Made by a program: the position numbers and the translations under genes. Source: NBLH01 sp050296515 (GTDB lineage Bacteria > Bacteroidota > Bacteroidia > Bacteroidales > NBLH01). Taken from it: a DNA stretch of 64,000 nt. The stretch lies in contig JBNKRJ010000041.1 in the NCBI GenBank assembly GCA_050296515.1, positions 1 through 64,000 of the forward strand. Direction: 5' to 3'. Below are positions 63,584 to 64,000 of the stretch, one piece after another; the stretch's first letter is position 1, and each line of letters begins with the position of its first letter. The notes beneath the pieces were generated by a model. That model did not search any database. It was given only the letters and a program-made list of their open reading frames with translations, and was not told the origin of the DNA.

Positions 63584-64000
63584 ATGAAATTTTTGATTAT
63601 TGCCCCAAGATTCCATACCAACCTATATTACAGGACATTAGCACTAAAAAATGCTGGTCATGAAATTAAGGTTTTGGTCATGTATAAGGGTAAATCAGAA
63701 TTTTATGGCGATTTTGATATTCAACTGTTAAAATTTGCATGGCTGAGCAGAATTTTGTTATCAATTGTAGGACTTTTCAAAAAAAACTATTTAAAATCAG
63801 GACTTGAACTAAGACTCCAATGGCCTGGAAATGAACTTAAAACGAATCTACGGAATTTTAAGCCGGATGCAATCTTACTAAAAGCTTATCAGGATATGCT
63901 GGCCATCAAAAGCTTATATTTAGCCAGGAGACAAAAAATAAAAGTGCTAATGTTTACTCAAACTACATTTACCCATATTAAGGGCTCACAGTTTTTGTTC
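63584..64000 (+). CDS. probable glycosyltransferase, cut by the window end
   Basis: Only the first 139 codons are present, and the frame stays open to the end of the window. It starts MKFLIIAPRFHTNLYYRTLALKNAGHEIKVLV, a GT-B-type N-terminal strand-helix-strand, and continues with LRNFKPDAILLKAY and KVLMFTQTTF. It lies 4 bp after the methyltransferase-like gene, so it is the next gene of the same locus. The family is uncertain without the donor domain. Confidence 0.65.
   Translation, partial: MKFLIIAPRFHTNLYYRTLALKNAGHEIKVLVMYKGKSEFYGDFDIQLLKFAWLSRILLSIVGLFKKNYLKSGLELRLQWPGNELKTNLRNFKPDAILLKAYQDMLAIKSLYLARRQKIKVLMFTQTTFTHIKGSQFLF

Noticed and set aside
1..64000. CRISPR array, insertion sequence or prophage
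   Set aside because: I found no regularly spaced repeats, transposase, integrase or phage structural genes.

Overview
The window is AT-rich chromosomal DNA from a member of the Bacteroidota (probably Bacteroidia; I would not name a genus). Evidence: a Bacteroidetes-type promoter (TTTG, 18 nt, TAACTTTG), many lipoproteins with a late lipobox Cys, typical families of the phylum (Big_5 lipoprotein, head-GIN DUF2807, LA_2272-type surface repeats, BlaI/M56 pairs, split YeeE/YedE transporters, TPR proteins), weak ribosome-binding sites and several GTG/TTG starts. I see no phage, insertion sequence, CRISPR array or rRNA operon.

Layout. 0.1-9.3 kb: homoserine dehydrogenase, a PHA-system-like protein, a lipoprotein superoxide reductase, a CPBP membrane protease, two SDR dehydrogenases, an Asp-box lipoprotein and a large Ig-like lipoprotein. 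9.4-18.7 kb: a degenerate GlpD-like protein, DNA primase, a zinc-ribbon membrane protein, an amidohydrolase, small envelope proteins and a large VWA protein. 18.8-26.3 kb: an over-long GlmS, a universal stress protein, two TPR proteins, an acyl-carrier-like protein that lacks its prosthetic-group serine, two tiny promoter/terminator units and tRNA-Tyr.

26.3-29.4 kb is the most unusual part: a gene-free stretch with three consecutive incomplete tRNA-like units, then a slipin/band-7 gene, then rtcB (RNA ligase). This fits an RNA-repair module in which an SPFH scaffold has a cognate tRNA-like RNA. 29.5-33.0 kb is a sulfur cluster: a split YeeE/YedE permease, two rhodanese-like proteins that have lost the catalytic Cys, and a double rhodanese that keeps both.

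33-47 kb: lipoproteins, a DCC thiol protein, an apparently N-terminally short SRPBCC protein, a SpoIIE-type phosphatase, a DMT transporter, ruvC, two envelope proteins and a 2242-residue protein that joins a complete PLP fold-type-I aminotransferase core to an HprK/PEPCK-like P-loop. 47-53.6 kb: two envelope proteins, then an M56/BlaI signalling pair with three palindromic operators upstream of blaI. The M56 protein carries a His-studded coiled coil. 54-64 kb: a surface-glycan locus of tightly packed genes on the plus strand (GT2, GT4, asparagine synthetase, GT39-like/LamG fusion, two sister GT4 enzymes, a methyltransferase-like protein, and a last gene cut by the window edge).

All calls are from reading the sequence. 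No alignment or structure program was run, and family names rest on motifs I could see.
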